A DNA stretch of 32,745 bases, from the NCBI RefSeq assembly GCF_001672915.1, contig NZ_LZKR01000018.1, forward strand, positions 1-32,745. Reading direction: 5' to 3'. A program made the translations under genes and the position numbers. This DNA is from Mycobacterium sp. 1245805.9 (GTDB taxonomy: Bacteria; Actinomycetota; Actinomycetes; Mycobacteriales; Mycobacteriaceae). Shown piece by piece: positions 1 through 9,327 of this stretch (within the stretch, counting starts at the first letter, position 1; every line of letters starts with the position of its first letter). The notes beneath the pieces were generated by a model that saw only the letters and a program-made list of their open reading frames with translations, ran no database searches and was not told where the DNA came from.

Positions 1-718
1 CGCGGTGCGCGCCGTCGTCGTCGGGGCCCGGCGCACCGCCGAGGAACTGGGCCGCGCGTTCGCCGGCATACCGGTCGTCACCTCGGCGGGCGACGCCGTC
101 GTGCCCGAAGTCGCCGATCGCCCGGCCCTGGTGGTCGCCACGCCGGGCGCCGAGCCCCGCGCGGCGGGCGGGTACGGGGCGGCGCTGCTGCTGGACACCT
201 GGGCGCTGTTGGGCCGGCAAGACCTGCGCGCCGCCGAGGACGCGCTGTGGCGCTGGATGAGCGCCGCCGCGCTGGTGCGTGCCCGCGGCGACGGCGGCGT
301 GGTGATGGTGGTCGCCGAATCGTCCATTCCCACAGTGCAATCGCTGATCCGCTGGGATCCGGTGGGGCACGCGGAGGCCGAGCTGACGGCGCGGGCCGAG
401 GTGGGGCTGCCGCCCAGCGTGCACATCGCCGCCGTCGACGGAACGGCGGGCGCCGTCGCGGCGCTGCTCGAACAGTCCCGGCTGCCCGGCCGGGAGGATT
501 TCCACGCCGAGCTGCTGGGCCCGGGCGGCCTGCCGGCGGGCGTGCGACGCCCGGCCGGCACCCCCGCCGGCGCGTCGGTGACCCGGATGCTGGTGCGGGT
601 GCAGCGGCCGCAGGGTCTGGCGCTCGCGGCCGCCCTGCGCAGCGCCGTCGGCGTGCTGAGCGCGCGGCAGGACAACGAGCCGGTGCGGGTGCAGATCGAT
701 CCGCTGCACATCGGGTAG
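1..718 (+). CDS. priA: PriA, primosomal protein N' (3' part only)
   Basis: This is the C-terminal part of the replication-restart protein PriA; the gene begins before the window and the first complete codon is at base 2. About 238 residues are visible. They include the typical late segment with WRWMSAAALVRARGDGG, then VVAESSIPTVQSLIRWDP, then a region resembling the PriA C-terminal domain, ending in QIDPLHIG, a usual PriA ending. The helicase core and zinc-binding cysteines would lie upstream and cannot be judged. In E. coli PriA is a 3'-5' helicase that reloads the replisome; actinobacterial members are often annotated as probably lacking helicase activity, which this fragment cannot test. 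Its position just before the MarR and methyltransferase genes matches the M. tuberculosis priA locus. Confidence 0.85.
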   Translation, partial: AVRAVVVGARRTAEELGRAFAGIPVVTSAGDAVVPEVADRPALVVATPGAEPRAAGGYGAALLLDTWALLGRQDLRAAEDALWRWMSAAALVRARGDGGVVMVVAESSIPTVQSLIRWDPVGHAEAELTARAEVGLPPSVHIAAVDGTAGAVAALLEQSRLPGREDFHAELLGPGGLPAGVRRPAGTPAGASVTRMLVRVQRPQGLALAAALRSAVGVLSARQDNEPVRVQIDPLHIG

Positions 719-739
719 CGCCGAATCTGCGTCGTGGCG

Positions 740-760
740 ATAGTATTCGTGGGAAACAAT
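740..760 (+). promoter_or_regulatory. Candidate operator, copy 1, upstream of the MarR gene
   Basis: This 21-bp element contains GTGGGAAACAAT at 749-760. It matches 18 of 21 positions with 2164-2184, which lies before the convergent methyltransferase gene. A -10-like TAGTAT (741-746) falls inside it; another possible -10, TACACT, is at 787-792. The sharing between two promoters that flank a MarR gene suggests the MarR protein binds here. This is inference; internal dyad symmetry is weak. Confidence 0.5.
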
Positions 761-840
761 CTCTGAGCTCGATATTGGAAGGCTGTTACACTGCCAACTC
801 TTTGCTGGTGGGCCGGGAGCAAGTCCGGAGGAGGGGCGCG

Positions 841-1329
841 ATGGTGGCAGACAACTCGACGGCAGCGGACGAGTCTTTGGACGTGATCACCGACTCGTTG
901 CTGACCGCCTCCCGTTTGCTGGTTGCCATATCGGCGCGGTCGATCAGCCAGGTCGACGAGACCATCACCATTCCGCAGTTCCGGACCCTGGTGATCCTGT
1001 CCAATCGGGGCCCGGTCAACCTGGCCACGCTGGCCAGCCTGCTGGGGGTGCAGCCGTCGGCCACCGGCCGGATGGTCGACCGGCTGGTGGCCGCCGGTCT
1101 GATCGACCGCCTCCCGCATCCCACTTCCCGCCGCGAGCTGCTCGCCGCGCTGACCAAGCGCGGCCGCGAGGTCGTCCGCAAGGTCACCGCGTATCGGCGC
1201 GCCGAGATCGCCACCATCGTGGAGAAGATGCCGCCGCCGGAGCGCCACGGGCTGGTGCGGGCCCTGACCGCCTTCACCGCCGCGGGCGGCGAGCCCGACG
1301 TCCACCTGGACGCGGACCTCGACCTGTAG
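841..1329 (+). CDS. MarR-family transcriptional regulator (Rv1404-like)
   Basis: This is a 162-residue winged-helix regulator. Residues about 45-115 hold the MarR DNA-binding core: IPQFRTLVILSNRGPVNLATLASLLGVQPSATG followed by a recognition-helix segment (RMVDRLVAAGLIDR) and a wing with HPTSRRELLAALTKRG. The ATG at 841 is chosen because GGAGGAGGGG (827-836) precedes it at good spacing; the reading frame continues upstream but without a ribosome site. It converges on the methyltransferase gene with only 5 bases between stops. In M. tuberculosis the orthologue Rv1404 is reported to repress Rv1405c, an acid-responsive methyltransferase, and the shared upstream element here fits that circuit and autoregulation. 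The ligand is unknown. Confidence 0.85.
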   Translation: MVADNSTAADESLDVITDSLLTASRLLVAISARSISQVDETITIPQFRTLVILSNRGPVNLATLASLLGVQPSATGRMVDRLVAAGLIDRLPHPTSRRELLAALTKRGREVVRKVTAYRRAEIATIVEKMPPPERHGLVRALTAFTAAGGEPDVHLDADLDL

Positions 1330-1334
1330 CAGAT

Positions 1335-2150
1335 TCACCGCCGCTCGGCGGTGACCAGCAGGTACTCCCACCGCATGCCGTCCTCGCGCAGGTACGTGCG
1401 CGCGAGTTCGACCAGTTGGGCGTCGAGCTCGGCGGCCAGCACCCGGTTGTGGCCGATGTTGGCGTACGCCTCGATGGTCGGGCCGTAGTGGTGCTTGAAG
1501 TACGCGTGCACGTCCTCGGCGCTGTCGAACCGGTTCACCCGCAGGTTGCGCCGCAGCGTCGTGACGCGCCCGACCCGGTCACCCAGCAGTCCGGCGACGT
1601 AGCCCTCGCGGCCCCACAGCGCGGCGGGGAACACGGCCGGCGACAGGCTCGGCCGGTACGGCCTGATGGTCGCCAGCATCCGCCCGAAGAAGCCCTCCGG
1701 GGTCCAGCTGATCACGCCGATCGTCCCGCCGGGCCGGCAAACCCGCACCAGCTCGTCGGCGGCGCGCCGGTGGTCGGGCGCGAACTGCACGCCGATCGCC
1801 GAGATGACGGCGTCGAATTCGCCGTCGCCGAACGGCAGCGCGTGCGCGTTGGCCTCGCGGTAGTCGAGCGTCAGCCCCAGCGCCGCCGCCCGCGCCTGGG
1901 ACCGCCGCAGCAATTCGGGCGTGAGGTCGGTGGAAACGACGTCGGCGCCCGTCGCAGCGGCGGGAAGCGAGATGTTGCCCGAGCCGGCGGCCACGTCGAG
2001 CACCCGCGCGCCCGGCCCGATACCCGCCGCGGCGACCAGGACCGGGCCCAGCGGCGCCATCACCTCCTCGGCCATCAGGGCGTAGTCCCCGAGCGCCCAC
2101 ATGGCGCGGTGTGTTGCCGCAAGGGCGTCGGTGGTGGTGTCGAGCGTCAT
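1335..2150 (-). CDS. SAM-dependent class I methyltransferase (Rv1405c-like)
   Basis: This is a 271-residue methyltransferase of the UbiE/Methyltransf_11 type. Motif I is VLDVAAGSGNI (residues about 50-60), followed by the acidic TDLTPELL, then NAHALPFGDGEFDAVIS and VRVCRPGGTIGVISW, all typical of the Rossmann-like fold. The substrate is not known. The ATG at 2150 is preferred because GGAGGT (2154-2159 on this strand) sits just upstream; an in-frame ATG at 2183 would put the ribosome site inside the gene. A -10-like TATATT (2187 down to 2182) overlaps the element at 2164-2184, so binding there would be expected to block transcription. Counterpart of M. tuberculosis Rv1405c; the similar Rv1403c, which lies between priA and the MarR gene in that species, is not present here. 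Confidence 0.85.
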   Translation of the reverse strand: MTLDTTTDALAATHRAMWALGDYALMAEEVMAPLGPVLVAAAGIGPGARVLDVAAGSGNISLPAAATGADVVSTDLTPELLRRSQARAAALGLTLDYREANAHALPFGDGEFDAVISAIGVQFAPDHRRAADELVRVCRPGGTIGVISWTPEGFFGRMLATIRPYRPSLSPAVFPAALWGREGYVAGLLGDRVGRVTTLRRNLRVNRFDSAEDVHAYFKHHYGPTIEAYANIGHNRVLAAELDAQLVELARTYLREDGMRWEYLLVTAERR

Positions 2151-2163
2151 CGGACCTCCCATA

Positions 2164-2184
2164 ATAGTAGACGTAGGAAACAAT
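2164..2184 (-). promoter_or_regulatory. Candidate operator, copy 2, upstream of the methyltransferase
   Basis: This is the second copy of the 21-bp element, with GTAGGAAACAAT at 2173-2184 on the plus strand and 18/21 identity to 740-760. It overlaps the likely -10 and start site of the minus-strand methyltransferase gene and lies 5 bases from its Shine-Dalgarno sequence. Confidence 0.5.
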
Positions 2185-2239
2185 ATACTGATGCAACTGT
2201 GTGAAACCTGGGCATGTCCTGGGCGGATCCGGTGCTTCC

Positions 2240-2245
2240 TAGACT
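2240..2245 (+). promoter_or_regulatory. Extended leaderless -10 (TAGACT) for fmt
   Basis: TAGACT fits the mycobacterial TANNNT -10 pattern and ends 6 bases before the fmt GTG, so transcription would start at the start codon. No Shine-Dalgarno sequence is present before the GTG, which supports a leaderless mRNA. Confidence 0.55.
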
Positions 2246-2251
2246 TGTGCG

Positions 2252-3190
2252 GTGCGTCTCGTCTTCGCCGGCACCCCCGAACCCGCGCTGCCCGCGCTGC
2301 GCAGCCTCATCGACTCGCCCCGGCACGAGGTGGTGGCGGTGTTGACCCGACCCGACGCCGCGTCCGGGCGGCGCGGCAGGCCCGAGCCGTCGCCGGTGGC
2401 GCGCGAGGCGCTCGACCGCGGCATCCCGGTGCTGCGCCCGGCGCGGCCCAATTCGCCGGAGTTCGTCGCCGAGCTGTCGGAGCTGGCGCCGGACTGCTGC
2501 CCGGTGGTGGCATACGGCGCGCTGCTGCGCGACGACCTGCTCGCGGTGCCCCCGCACGGCTGGATCAATCTGCACTTCTCGCTGCTGCCCGCGTGGCGCG
2601 GCGCGGCGCCGGTGCAGGCCGCGATCGCCGCGGGTGACGAGATCACCGGGGCGACCACGTTCCGGATCGAGCCGAGCCTGGACTCGGGACCGGTGTACGG
2701 GGTCGTCACCGAGACGATCCGGCCGACCGACACCGCGGGCGATCTGCTTGGGCGCCTTGCGCTTTCGGGGGCGGCGCTGTTGTCGGCCACGCTGGACGGC
2801 ATCGCCGACGGGACGCTGACCCCGCGGCCGCAACCCGCCGACGGGGTCAGCATGGCGCCGAAGATCACCGTCGAATCCGCCCGGGTGCGCTGGGAGCTGC
2901 CCGCGCCCGTGGTGGAGCGGCGGATCCGCGCCGTCACGCCCAACCCGGGCGCCTGGACGCTCATCGGTGATTTGCGCATCAAGGTCGGGCCCGTGCAGCT
3001 CGACTCGGGCCCAACGGCCCCAAAACTACTGCCGCCCGGTGTCATTCACGCGGACCGCAAGAACGTGTGGGTCGGCACCGGCTCGGAACCGGTGCGGCTG
3101 GGCCAGATTCAGCCGCCGGGCAAGAAGTTCATGAACGCCGTCGACTGGGCTCGCGGCGCCCGCCTCGACGCGGCCGCCCGGGCGTCGTGA
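2252..3190 (+). CDS. fmt: Methionyl-tRNA formyltransferase
   Basis: This 312-residue cytosolic enzyme transfers a formyl group from 10-formyl-THF to initiator Met-tRNA. The N-terminal Rossmann domain starts [19 protein letters not shown]. The catalytic set is visible: Asn106 and His108 in [13 protein letters not shown] and Asp144 in [10 protein letters not shown]. The C-terminal tRNA-binding domain follows from about residue 205. The length equals the usual mycobacterial Fmt. The GTG start lies 6 bases after a TAGACT -10 with no ribosome site, so translation is probably leaderless. The stop overlaps the start of rsmB (GTGA), implying coupled translation. Confidence 0.95.
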   Translation: MRLVFAGTPEPALPALRSLIDSPRHEVVAVLTRPDAASGRRGRPEPSPVAREALDRGIPVLRPARPNSPEFVAELSELAPDCCPVVAYGALLRDDLLAVPPHGWINLHFSLLPAWRGAAPVQAAIAAGDEITGATTFRIEPSLDSGPVYGVVTETIRPTDTAGDLLGRLALSGAALLSATLDGIADGTLTPRPQPADGVSMAPKITVESARVRWELPAPVVERRIRAVTPNPGAWTLIGDLRIKVGPVQLDSGPTAPKLLPPGVIHADRKNVWVGTGSEPVRLGQIQPPGKKFMNAVDWARGARLDAAARAS

Positions 3191-4554
3191 ACAACCGGGG
3201 GCGCCCCAGGAGGCGCCGGCCGCTGGACCCGGCGCGCGCCGCCGCGTTCGAGGTGCTGCGCGCCGTCAGCGAGCGCGACGCGTACGCCAACCTGGCGCTG
3301 CCCGCGGTGCTGCGCCAACGCGGAATCACCGGCCGCGACGCCGCTTTCGCCACCGAGTTGACCTACGGCACCTGCCGCACCCGCGGGCTGCTCGACGCGG
3401 TCATCGGCGCGGCCGCCGGGCGATCGCCGGAGGCCATCGACCCGGTGCTGCTCGACCTGCTCCGGCTGGGCGCCTACCAGCTGCTGCGCACCCGGGTCGA
3501 CGCGCACGCCGCGGTGTCCACCACGGTCGAGCAGGCCGGCATCGAATTCGATTCCGCCCGAGCGGGTTTCGTCAACGGCGTGCTGCGCACCATCGCCGGG
3601 CGGGACGAGAAGTCCTGGGTCGGCGAGCTGGCCCCCGACCCGTCGCGGGATCCGGTCGGGCACGCCGCGTTCGTGCACGCGCACCCGCGCTGGGTCGCCC
3701 AGGCCTTCGCCGACGCGCTCGGCGCGGCCGCGACCGAGCTGGACGCGGTGCTGGCCAGCGACGACGCGCGCCCCCAGGTGCACCTGGCGGCCCGGCCCGG
3801 GGTGCTGACCGCGGCCGAGCTGGCCGAGGCGGTCGGCGGCACCGTCGGCCGGTATTCGCCGTACGCGGTGTACCTGCCGGGCGGGGATCCCGGGCGGCTG
3901 GCGCCGGTGCGCGACGGCGCCGCGGTGGTCCAGGACGAGGGCAGCCAGCTGGTGGCCCGCGCGCTGACCCTGGCGCCGGTCGACGGCGACGCCGGGCGGT
4001 GGCTGGACCTGTGCGCCGGTCCGGGCGGCAAGACCGCGCTGCTGGCCGCGCTGGGCTCGGAGTCGGGGGCCCGCGTGACAGCGGTGGAGCCGGCGCCGCG
4101 CCGCGCCGAGATGGTCGAGGAGAACACCCGCGGGCTGCCGGTCGACGTGGTGCGGGTCGACGGGCGGGAGAGCGGCCTCGAGCCAGGGTTCGACCGGGTG
4201 CTCGTCGACGCGCCGTGCACCGGGCTGGGCGCGTTGCGGCGCCGCCCGGAGGCCCGGTGGCGGCGCCCGGCCGCCGACGTGCCGGCGCTGGCCAAGCTGC
4301 AACGCGAGCTGCTGGCCGCCGCGATCGCGCTGACCCGGCCCGGCGGCGTCGTGCTGTACGCGACCTGTTCGCCGCACCTCGCGGAAACCGTTGGCGTGGT
4401 TGCCGACGCGCTGCGCCGCCATCCGGTGTCCGAGCTGGACACCCGGCCGCTGTTCGAGCCCGCCACTGGGCTCGGGGAGGGAAATTCGGTGCAGCTGTGG
4501 CCACACCGGCACGGCACCGACGCGATGTTTGCCGCCGCGCTGCGCCGCGTCTGA
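3187..4554 (+). CDS. rsmB: 16S rRNA (cytosine-C5)-methyltransferase RsmB/Fmu
   Basis: This 455-residue enzyme of the NOL1/NOP2/Sun family methylates a cytosine of 16S rRNA using SAM. The N-terminal NusB-like RNA-binding domain covers about residues 12-140. The methyltransferase domain has motif [16 protein letters not shown] (about 273-287), the conserved [18 protein letters not shown] with Cys344, and YATCSPH with Cys394; these are the two cysteines expected of this family. The GTG at 3187 overlaps the fmt stop by the GTGA arrangement, which fixes the start better than a GTG further upstream inside fmt. Its neighbour fmt is also a translation gene, a common pairing in bacteria. Confidence 0.93.
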   Translation: MNNRGRPRRRRPLDPARAAAFEVLRAVSERDAYANLALPAVLRQRGITGRDAAFATELTYGTCRTRGLLDAVIGAAAGRSPEAIDPVLLDLLRLGAYQLLRTRVDAHAAVSTTVEQAGIEFDSARAGFVNGVLRTIAGRDEKSWVGELAPDPSRDPVGHAAFVHAHPRWVAQAFADALGAAATELDAVLASDDARPQVHLAARPGVLTAAELAEAVGGTVGRYSPYAVYLPGGDPGRLAPVRDGAAVVQDEGSQLVARALTLAPVDGDAGRWLDLCAGPGGKTALLAALGSESGARVTAVEPAPRRAEMVEENTRGLPVDVVRVDGRESGLEPGFDRVLVDAPCTGLGALRRRPEARWRRPAADVPALAKLQRELLAAAIALTRPGGVVLYATCSPHLAETVGVVADALRRHPVSELDTRPLFEPATGLGEGNSVQLWPHRHGTDAMFAAALRRV

Positions 4555-4578
4555 AGTGATGTTGGCCCCTCGGCTCAG

Positions 4579-4584
4579 TAGTGT
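4579..4584 (+). promoter_or_regulatory. Leaderless -10 (TAGTGT) for rpe
   Basis: TAGTGT fits TANNNT and ends 7 bases before the rpe ATG; no Shine-Dalgarno sequence is present. An mRNA starting at or next to the ATG is predicted. Confidence 0.5.
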
Positions 4585-4591
4585 GGCGCAC

Positions 4592-5281
4592 ATGCCTGGC
4601 AACAGCGGTAGGGCGCTGATCGCCCCGTCGATCCTCGCCGCCGATTTCGCCCGACTCGCCGACGAAGCGGCCGCCGTGCGCGGCGCGGACTGGTTGCACG
4701 TCGACGTGATGGACAACCACTTCGTGCCCAACCTGACCATCGGCCTGCCCGTGGTGGAGGCCATGCTGGCCACCACCACGATCCCGATGGATTGCCACCT
4801 GATGATCGAGGATCCGGACCGCTGGGCGCCGCCCTACGCCGAGGCGGGCGCCTACAACGTCACCTTCCACGCCGAGGCCACCGACAATCCCGTCGGGGTA
4901 GCCCGCGACATCCGCGCCGCCGGTGCGAAGGCCGGGATCAGCGTGAAACCCGGCACGGCGCTGGAGCCCTACCTCGAGATCCTGCCGCACTTCGACACCC
5001 TGCTGATCATGTCGGTCGAGCCCGGTTTCGGCGGCCAGAGCTTCATTCCCGAGGTGCTCGGGAAGGTCCGCGCCGTGCGCAAGCTGATCGAGGCGGGGGA
5101 GTTGACCATCCTGGTCGAGATCGACGGCGGCATCAACGAGGACACCATCGAGCAGGCCGCCGAAGCCGGCGTCGACTGCTTTGTCGCCGGGTCGGCGGTG
5201 TACGGGGCGGAAGACCCGGAGGCCGCGGTCGAGGCGCTACGGCGGCAGGCCGCGGCCGTGTCAGCGCACCTGCGCGCATGA
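4592..5281 (+). CDS. rpe: Ribulose-phosphate 3-epimerase
   Basis: This 229-residue TIM-barrel enzyme interconverts ribulose 5-phosphate and xylulose 5-phosphate in the pentose phosphate pathway. Recognisable parts are [13 protein letters not shown] near the N-terminus, [14 protein letters not shown] (metal and catalytic Asp), [17 protein letters not shown], and [10 protein letters not shown] with the second catalytic Asp, then FVAGSAVYG for phosphate binding. Asn after the MD pair, where many family members have Gly, is common in actinobacteria. The ATG at 4592 follows a TAGTGT -10 by 7 bases. The stop overlaps ribD (ATGA). The product pool, ribulose 5-phosphate, is also the substrate of the DHBP synthase half of RibBA downstream. 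Confidence 0.95.
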   Translation: MPGNSGRALIAPSILAADFARLADEAAAVRGADWLHVDVMDNHFVPNLTIGLPVVEAMLATTTIPMDCHLMIEDPDRWAPPYAEAGAYNVTFHAEATDNPVGVARDIRAAGAKAGISVKPGTALEPYLEILPHFDTLLIMSVEPGFGGQSFIPEVLGKVRAVRKLIEAGELTILVEIDGGINEDTIEQAAEAGVDCFVAGSAVYGAEDPEAAVEALRRQAAAVSAHLRA

Positions 5282-6306
5282 ACCAGCCCCAGTCGGTCGA
5301 CAGCCTCGACGCGGCCATGCGCCTGGCGATCGAACACTCCTACCAGGTCAAGGGCACCACCTACCCGAACCCGCCGGTCGGGTGCGTGATCGTCGACCCC
5401 GAGGGCCACGTCGTCGGCGTGGGCGCCACCGAGCCCGCCGGCGGCGACCACGCCGAGGCGCCGGCGTTGCGGCGGGCCGGCGGTCTGGCCGCGGGCGGCA
5501 TCGCGTTCGTCACCCTCGAGCCGTGCAATCACTACGGCAAGACGCCGCCGTGCGTCAATGCCCTGATCGAGGCGAGGGTGGGCACGGTCATCTACGCCGT
5601 CGGCGACCCGAACGCGATCGCGGGCGGGGGCGCCGGGCGGCTGCAGGCCGCCGGGGTGCAGGTGCGCTCGGGCGTCCTGGCGAACGAGGTGGCCGCCGGG
5701 CCGCTGCGCGAGTGGCTGCACAAGGTGCGCACCGGGCTGCCGCACATCACCTGGAAGTACGCCAGCAGCGTCGACGGGCGCAGCGCCGCCGCCGACGGCA
5801 CCAGCCAGTGGATCTCCAGCGAGGCGTCCCGGTTGGACCTGCATCGCCGGCGCGCCATCGCCGACGCGATCGTGGTCGGCACGGGCACAGTGCTGGCCGA
5901 CGACCCGGTGCTGACCGCCCGGCTGGCCGACGGCTCGCTGGCCAACCGCCAACCGCTGCGGGTGGTGGTGGGCATGCGCGAAATACCGCCGGAGGCAAAG
6001 GTTCTCAACGACGATTCGCGCACCATGGTGATTCGCACCCACGACCCCATGGAGGTCATCAAGGCGCTCTCGGACCGCACCGACGTCCTGCTCGAGGGCG
6101 GCCCCACCCTCGCCGGGGCCTTCCTGCGCGCCGGGGCGATCAACCGGATCCTGGCCTACGTGGCGCCGATGCTGGTGGGTGGCCCCATCACGGCGGTCGA
6201 CGACGTGGGGGTGCCCACTATCGCGCGGGCGCTGCGCTGGCAGTTCGACGGGATCGACCGGGCCGGCCCCGATCTGGTGCTCAGCCTGGTGCCGCAGGGC
6301 GGCTAG
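5278..6306 (+). CDS. ribD: Bifunctional riboflavin deaminase/reductase RibD (RibG)
   Basis: This 342-residue protein carries out the second and third steps after GTP cyclohydrolase II in riboflavin synthesis: deamination of the pyrimidine and NADPH-dependent reduction of the ribosyl side chain. The N-terminal zinc deaminase has HAE (His58, Glu60) and [11 protein letters not shown] (Cys83, Cys92). The C-terminal reductase starts near [14 protein letters not shown] and contains [15 protein letters not shown] and [13 protein letters not shown]. The ATG overlaps the rpe stop as ATGA, so coupled translation is expected. It converges on P55 with 4 bases between the stops. Confidence 0.93.
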   Translation: MNQPQSVDSLDAAMRLAIEHSYQVKGTTYPNPPVGCVIVDPEGHVVGVGATEPAGGDHAEAPALRRAGGLAAGGIAFVTLEPCNHYGKTPPCVNALIEARVGTVIYAVGDPNAIAGGGAGRLQAAGVQVRSGVLANEVAAGPLREWLHKVRTGLPHITWKYASSVDGRSAAADGTSQWISSEASRLDLHRRRAIADAIVVGTGTVLADDPVLTARLADGSLANRQPLRVVVGMREIPPEAKVLNDDSRTMVIRTHDPMEVIKALSDRTDVLLEGGPTLAGAFLRAGAINRILAYVAPMLVGGPITAVDDVGVPTIARALRWQFDGIDRAGPDLVLSLVPQGG

Positions 6307-6310
6307 CTGA

Positions 6311-7873
6311 TCAGGGGGTGGGCGCCGCGTTGACTTCGGCCGGCTGCTCGGCGACTTCCGGTTCCTCGGCGTGCTCCTTGCGGCCGCTGACCAGAAGGCC
6401 CAGCAGCGCGCCCGCCACACAGATGCCGACGGTGACCATGAAGATGTCGCCGTACATCGCCGCGAAGGCCTTGATGTACATGGTGCCCTGGGCGAGCACG
6501 CGTTCCAGCAGGCTGGCGTCCGGCGGGATCGCCGCCGTCAACCCGGCCACGATCTGGTTGAACCGGTAGAAGCCCCACGCCGTCAGCGCGGCCACACCGA
6601 TCAGCATGCCCGTCATGCGGGCCACCACCACCGCCGCCGAGGCGATGCCGTGTTGCGCGGCGGGCACCACCCGCAGGGCGGCCGACGACAGCGGCCCGAT
6701 CACCAGGCCCAGTCCGAGGCCGGCCACCAACAGGTCGGCGTGGATCGTTGGCACGCTGAACAGCCCGAAGAAGTTGACCTTGTGCCCCATGATGTCTTCG
6801 CGCCAGTAGTGAATCAGCCAGTACCCGTAGGCGGCGATGAGCAGCCCGACGAAGATCATGATCCGGTCGCCGATGCGGGTGGCGATCCAGCCGCCCAGCA
6901 CCGCGCCGATCGGCAGGGCGATCAAGAACCACAGCAGCAGCCCGGCCGCCTGGTTCTGATTCATCTGCAGCACGCCCTGCCCGAACAGCTCCACGTCGAC
7001 CAGCGTCACCATCAGCGCCGCGCCCGCGCTCAACGAGGCGCCCAGCGCCGCCAGGAACGGGCGGAAGTGCACCCCGGCCGGGTCGATCAACCGGGTGCGG
7101 GAGAACCGCTCCCACACCACGAAGGCCACCGCGGCGACGACCGCGCCGATCACCAACGGCAACCCGTAGCTGGGCAGCACCTGCTTGCCGTCGGGGTTGG
7201 GGTTGTACAGGCCGATCACCGCGAGCCCCAGCGCGACGGCCAGCAGCAGACCACCGACCAGGTCGATCCGTTCCGGCGCCTCGGTGCGATCGCGCGACGG
7301 CAGGCTGAACTGGATCATCACCATCGCGATCAGCGTCAGCGGGACGTTGATCCAGAACACATATCGCCAGTCGTGGAACAACCAGACGATGAAGATGCCG
7401 TACAGCGGGCCCAGCACGCTGCCGAGCTCCTGCGCGGCGCCGATGCCGCCCAGCACGCCGGCGCGGTTGCGCTGCGACCAGAGGTCGGCGCCCAGCGCCA
7501 GGGTGACCGGCAACAGCGCGCCGCTGGCCACGCCCTGGATGGTCCGGCCGGCGATCAGCATGTGGAAGTCGCCAAACTGTCCGGCCAGCGCCGTGACCAC
7601 CGACCCCACGATGAACAGGCCCAGGGCCGCCTGCAGCAGCAGCTTGCGGCCGAACCGGTCCGAGGCCCGGCCCAGCAGCGGCATGGCCGCGATGTAGCCC
7701 AGCAGGTACATCGTCACAATCCAGGTGATCCGCTGCAACTGGTTCACCGGGATCCCGACGTCGGACATGATGTCGCGCATGATGGTGACCACGACGTAGG
7801 TGTCGAGGGCCCCCAGCAGCACCGCAAGGCTGCCCGCGCTGATCGCGACGCGGCGTCCGGCCCGAGTGCTCAT
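6311..7873 (-). CDS. P55-type MFS lipid/drug efflux protein (Rv1410c-like)
   Basis: This is a 520-residue inner-membrane transporter of the 14-helix DHA2 class of the major facilitator superfamily. It shows the typical start [20 protein letters not shown], the loop motif [16 protein letters not shown] after helix 2, and a long series of hydrophobic segments up to a charged tail rich in Glu and Pro. The orthologue Rv1410c (P55) works with the lipoprotein LprG in export of triacylglycerides and envelope lipids and influences drug tolerance. The pairing is preserved: the ATG overlaps the lprG stop (ATGA). The pair is antiparallel to the rib genes and shares no terminator with ribD. Confidence 0.92.
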   Translation of the reverse strand: MSTRAGRRVAISAGSLAVLLGALDTYVVVTIMRDIMSDVGIPVNQLQRITWIVTMYLLGYIAAMPLLGRASDRFGRKLLLQAALGLFIVGSVVTALAGQFGDFHMLIAGRTIQGVASGALLPVTLALGADLWSQRNRAGVLGGIGAAQELGSVLGPLYGIFIVWLFHDWRYVFWINVPLTLIAMVMIQFSLPSRDRTEAPERIDLVGGLLLAVALGLAVIGLYNPNPDGKQVLPSYGLPLVIGAVVAAVAFVVWERFSRTRLIDPAGVHFRPFLAALGASLSAGAALMVTLVDVELFGQGVLQMNQNQAAGLLLWFLIALPIGAVLGGWIATRIGDRIMIFVGLLIAAYGYWLIHYWREDIMGHKVNFFGLFSVPTIHADLLVAGLGLGLVIGPLSSAALRVVPAAQHGIASAAVVVARMTGMLIGVAALTAWGFYRFNQIVAGLTAAIPPDASLLERVLAQGTMYIKAFAAMYGDIFMVTVGICVAGALLGLLVSGRKEHAEEPEVAEQPAEVNAAPTP

Positions 7874-8577
7874 GAGATCACCGGGGGCTTGGTGACGGTG
7901 ACCGGCGCGCCCCAGTTGGACATGTTCATCTGCAGCGAATTGCCCGAGCTCTTTTCCAGGCTGGCCTGAACCAGCTGGTGGTCACCGTTCTCCTGGATCC
8001 ACACCGTGCCCGGCACCTGCCCCGACGCGGTGAACTGCGGCACCAGCTTGTTCACCGCGTCCGCGGAGAACTTCCCGCTGATCTTGACGGCTTCCTGCCC
8101 GTCGATGTTGTCGCGCCCCTCGGCCTTGGCATCGGTGAAGTTGTTCAGCGCGTTGGCCAGCCCGGTGTCCGGGTTCAGGATCACCGAGACGTCGTAGATG
8201 TCGGAGGCCTTCCCGAAATCGCTCCACTTGTTCGGTGTGAGCGTGGCGTACAGGTCGCCGTCGACGACGACGAAGTCGGCTTGAAGGTCAGACCCCCCGA
8301 CGGTGAGCGTGGCGTTTCCCGACGCGGCGGTGGCCGGCGCGTTGGTGAGGTCACCCGTCAGCACCTTGATGGGCAACCCCGGAATCTTGCCGTTCACCTT
8401 GATCACGAGGTGGGCGCTCTTGACGTTCTTCGTCGTGGCGGCGGATTGCTTGACCAGGTTGGTGGCGTCGGGGAGCGGCCCGCCGCTCACCTTCGGGCCC
8501 GAGGAGCATCCGGCGACCAGAGCGGCGGCGAGAGTCAGGGAAGCGAGGACGGCCAGTAGACGGTGGCGAGTCGGCAT
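7870..8577 (-). CDS. lprG: Lipoprotein LprG (lipid carrier partner of P55)
   Basis: This 235-residue lipoprotein has a signal peptide with n-region MPTRHR, a hydrophobic core and the lipobox LVAGC with the acylated Cys24. The mature part matches the LprG family: [61 protein letters not shown], then [11 protein letters not shown]. LprG holds triacylated lipids in a large hydrophobic pocket and helps carry lipids and lipoarabinomannan to the surface with P55. I place the start at 8577 because TACGAT (8590 down to 8585) lies 7 bases before it, giving a leaderless mRNA; an in-frame ATG at 8586 would fall within that -10. Confidence 0.92.
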   Translation of the reverse strand: MPTRHRLLAVLASLTLAAALVAGCSSGPKVSGGPLPDATNLVKQSAATTKNVKSAHLVIKVNGKIPGLPIKVLTGDLTNAPATAASGNATLTVGGSDLQADFVVVDGDLYATLTPNKWSDFGKASDIYDVSVILNPDTGLANALNNFTDAKAEGRDNIDGQEAVKISGKFSADAVNKLVPQFTASGQVPGTVWIQENGDHQLVQASLEKSSGNSLQMNMSNWGAPVTVTKPPVIS

Positions 8578-8584
8578 ACCCTGC

Positions 8585-8590
8585 ATCGTA
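8585..8590 (-). promoter_or_regulatory. Leaderless -10 (TACGAT) for lprG-P55
   Basis: On the minus strand TACGAT is followed by 7 bases and the ATG at 8577. It fits TANNNT and decides between the two possible lprG starts. It lies back to back with the ribE promoter. Confidence 0.55.
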
Positions 8591-8649
8591 GAGGGTGCCC
8601 GTGACCGGCTCAGGGAACACGGGCCCCGCTTGGCCGCCCATCGGCCCGT

Positions 8650-8655
8650 TAACCT
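8650..8655 (+). promoter_or_regulatory. Leaderless -10 (TAACCT) for ribE
   Basis: TAACCT fits TANNNT and ends 6 bases before the ribE ATG. No Shine-Dalgarno sequence is present. With the lprG -10 at 8585-8590 it forms a compact divergent promoter of only 84 bases. Confidence 0.5.
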
Positions 8656-8661
8656 GGTGCA

Positions 8662-9267
8662 ATGTTCACCGGAATTGTCGAGGAGCTCGGGGAGGTGACC
8701 GGCCGCGACATCCTCGATGACGCCGCGCGGCTGACCATCCGCGGGCCGATGGTGACCGGCGACGCCGGGCATGGCGATTCGATCGCCGTCAACGGCGTGT
8801 GCCTCACGGTCGCCGAGCTGCTGCCGGACGGCCTGTTCACCGCCGACGTGATGGGCGAGACCCTGAACCGGTCCAACCTGGGCGAGTTGCAGGTGGGCAG
8901 CCGCGTCAACCTCGAGCGCGCCGCGGCCCTCAACAGCCGCCTCGGCGGACACATCGTGCAGGGGCACGTCGACGGCACCGGCCGCATCGTCGCCCGCACG
9001 CCCTCCGAACACTGGGAGGTCGTGCGGATCGAGGTGCCCGCGGCGGTGGCCCGCTATGTCGTCGAGAAGGGCTCGATCACCGTCGACGGGATCTCCCTGA
9101 CCGTGTCCGCGCTGGGCTGCGAGCCGCGGGACTGGTTCGAGGTCTCCCTGATCCCGACGACGCGCGAGCTGACCACCCTCGGCCGTGCGCCCGTCGGGAC
9201 GCAGGTGAACCTGGAGGTCGACGTCATCGCCAAATATGTTGAGCGGCTGATGAAAGCGGACCGCTAG
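8662..9267 (+). CDS. ribE: Riboflavin synthase, alpha subunit (RibE/RibC)
   Basis: This 201-residue enzyme dismutates two molecules of 6,7-dimethyl-8-ribityllumazine to riboflavin. It has the expected internal duplication of two lumazine-binding barrels: [12 protein letters not shown] with [12 protein letters not shown] in the first half, and [12 protein letters not shown] with [12 protein letters not shown] in the second. The length is normal. The gene is named ribC in mycobacterial annotation. It appears to start a transcript of its own, with a leaderless ATG, divergent from lprG. Confidence 0.95.
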   Translation: MFTGIVEELGEVTGRDILDDAARLTIRGPMVTGDAGHGDSIAVNGVCLTVAELLPDGLFTADVMGETLNRSNLGELQVGSRVNLERAAALNSRLGGHIVQGHVDGTGRIVARTPSEHWEVVRIEVPAAVARYVVEKGSITVDGISLTVSALGCEPRDWFEVSLIPTTRELTTLGRAPVGTQVNLEVDVIAKYVERLMKADR

Positions 9268-9327
9268 CAGCGGCGGCGTGGCAACCGGCTGCAGCGGCCC
9301 GCTCCACACCAGGCGGTTATGCGCTGG

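Noticed and set aside
247..840. Longer N-terminus for the MarR protein
   Set aside because: The frame is open back into priA, but it is an Arg/Gly-rich shadow without a ribosome site; the ATG at 841 has a strong one.
1416..2204. Plus-strand open frame opposite the methyltransferase
   Set aside because: Arg/Val/Gly-rich antisense shadow typical of G+C-rich DNA; the minus frame has clear SAM-binding motifs.
4700..4740. Asn in place of Gly in the Rpe motif after MD
   Set aside because: This variant is common in actinobacterial Rpe proteins and does not affect the metal or catalytic residues.
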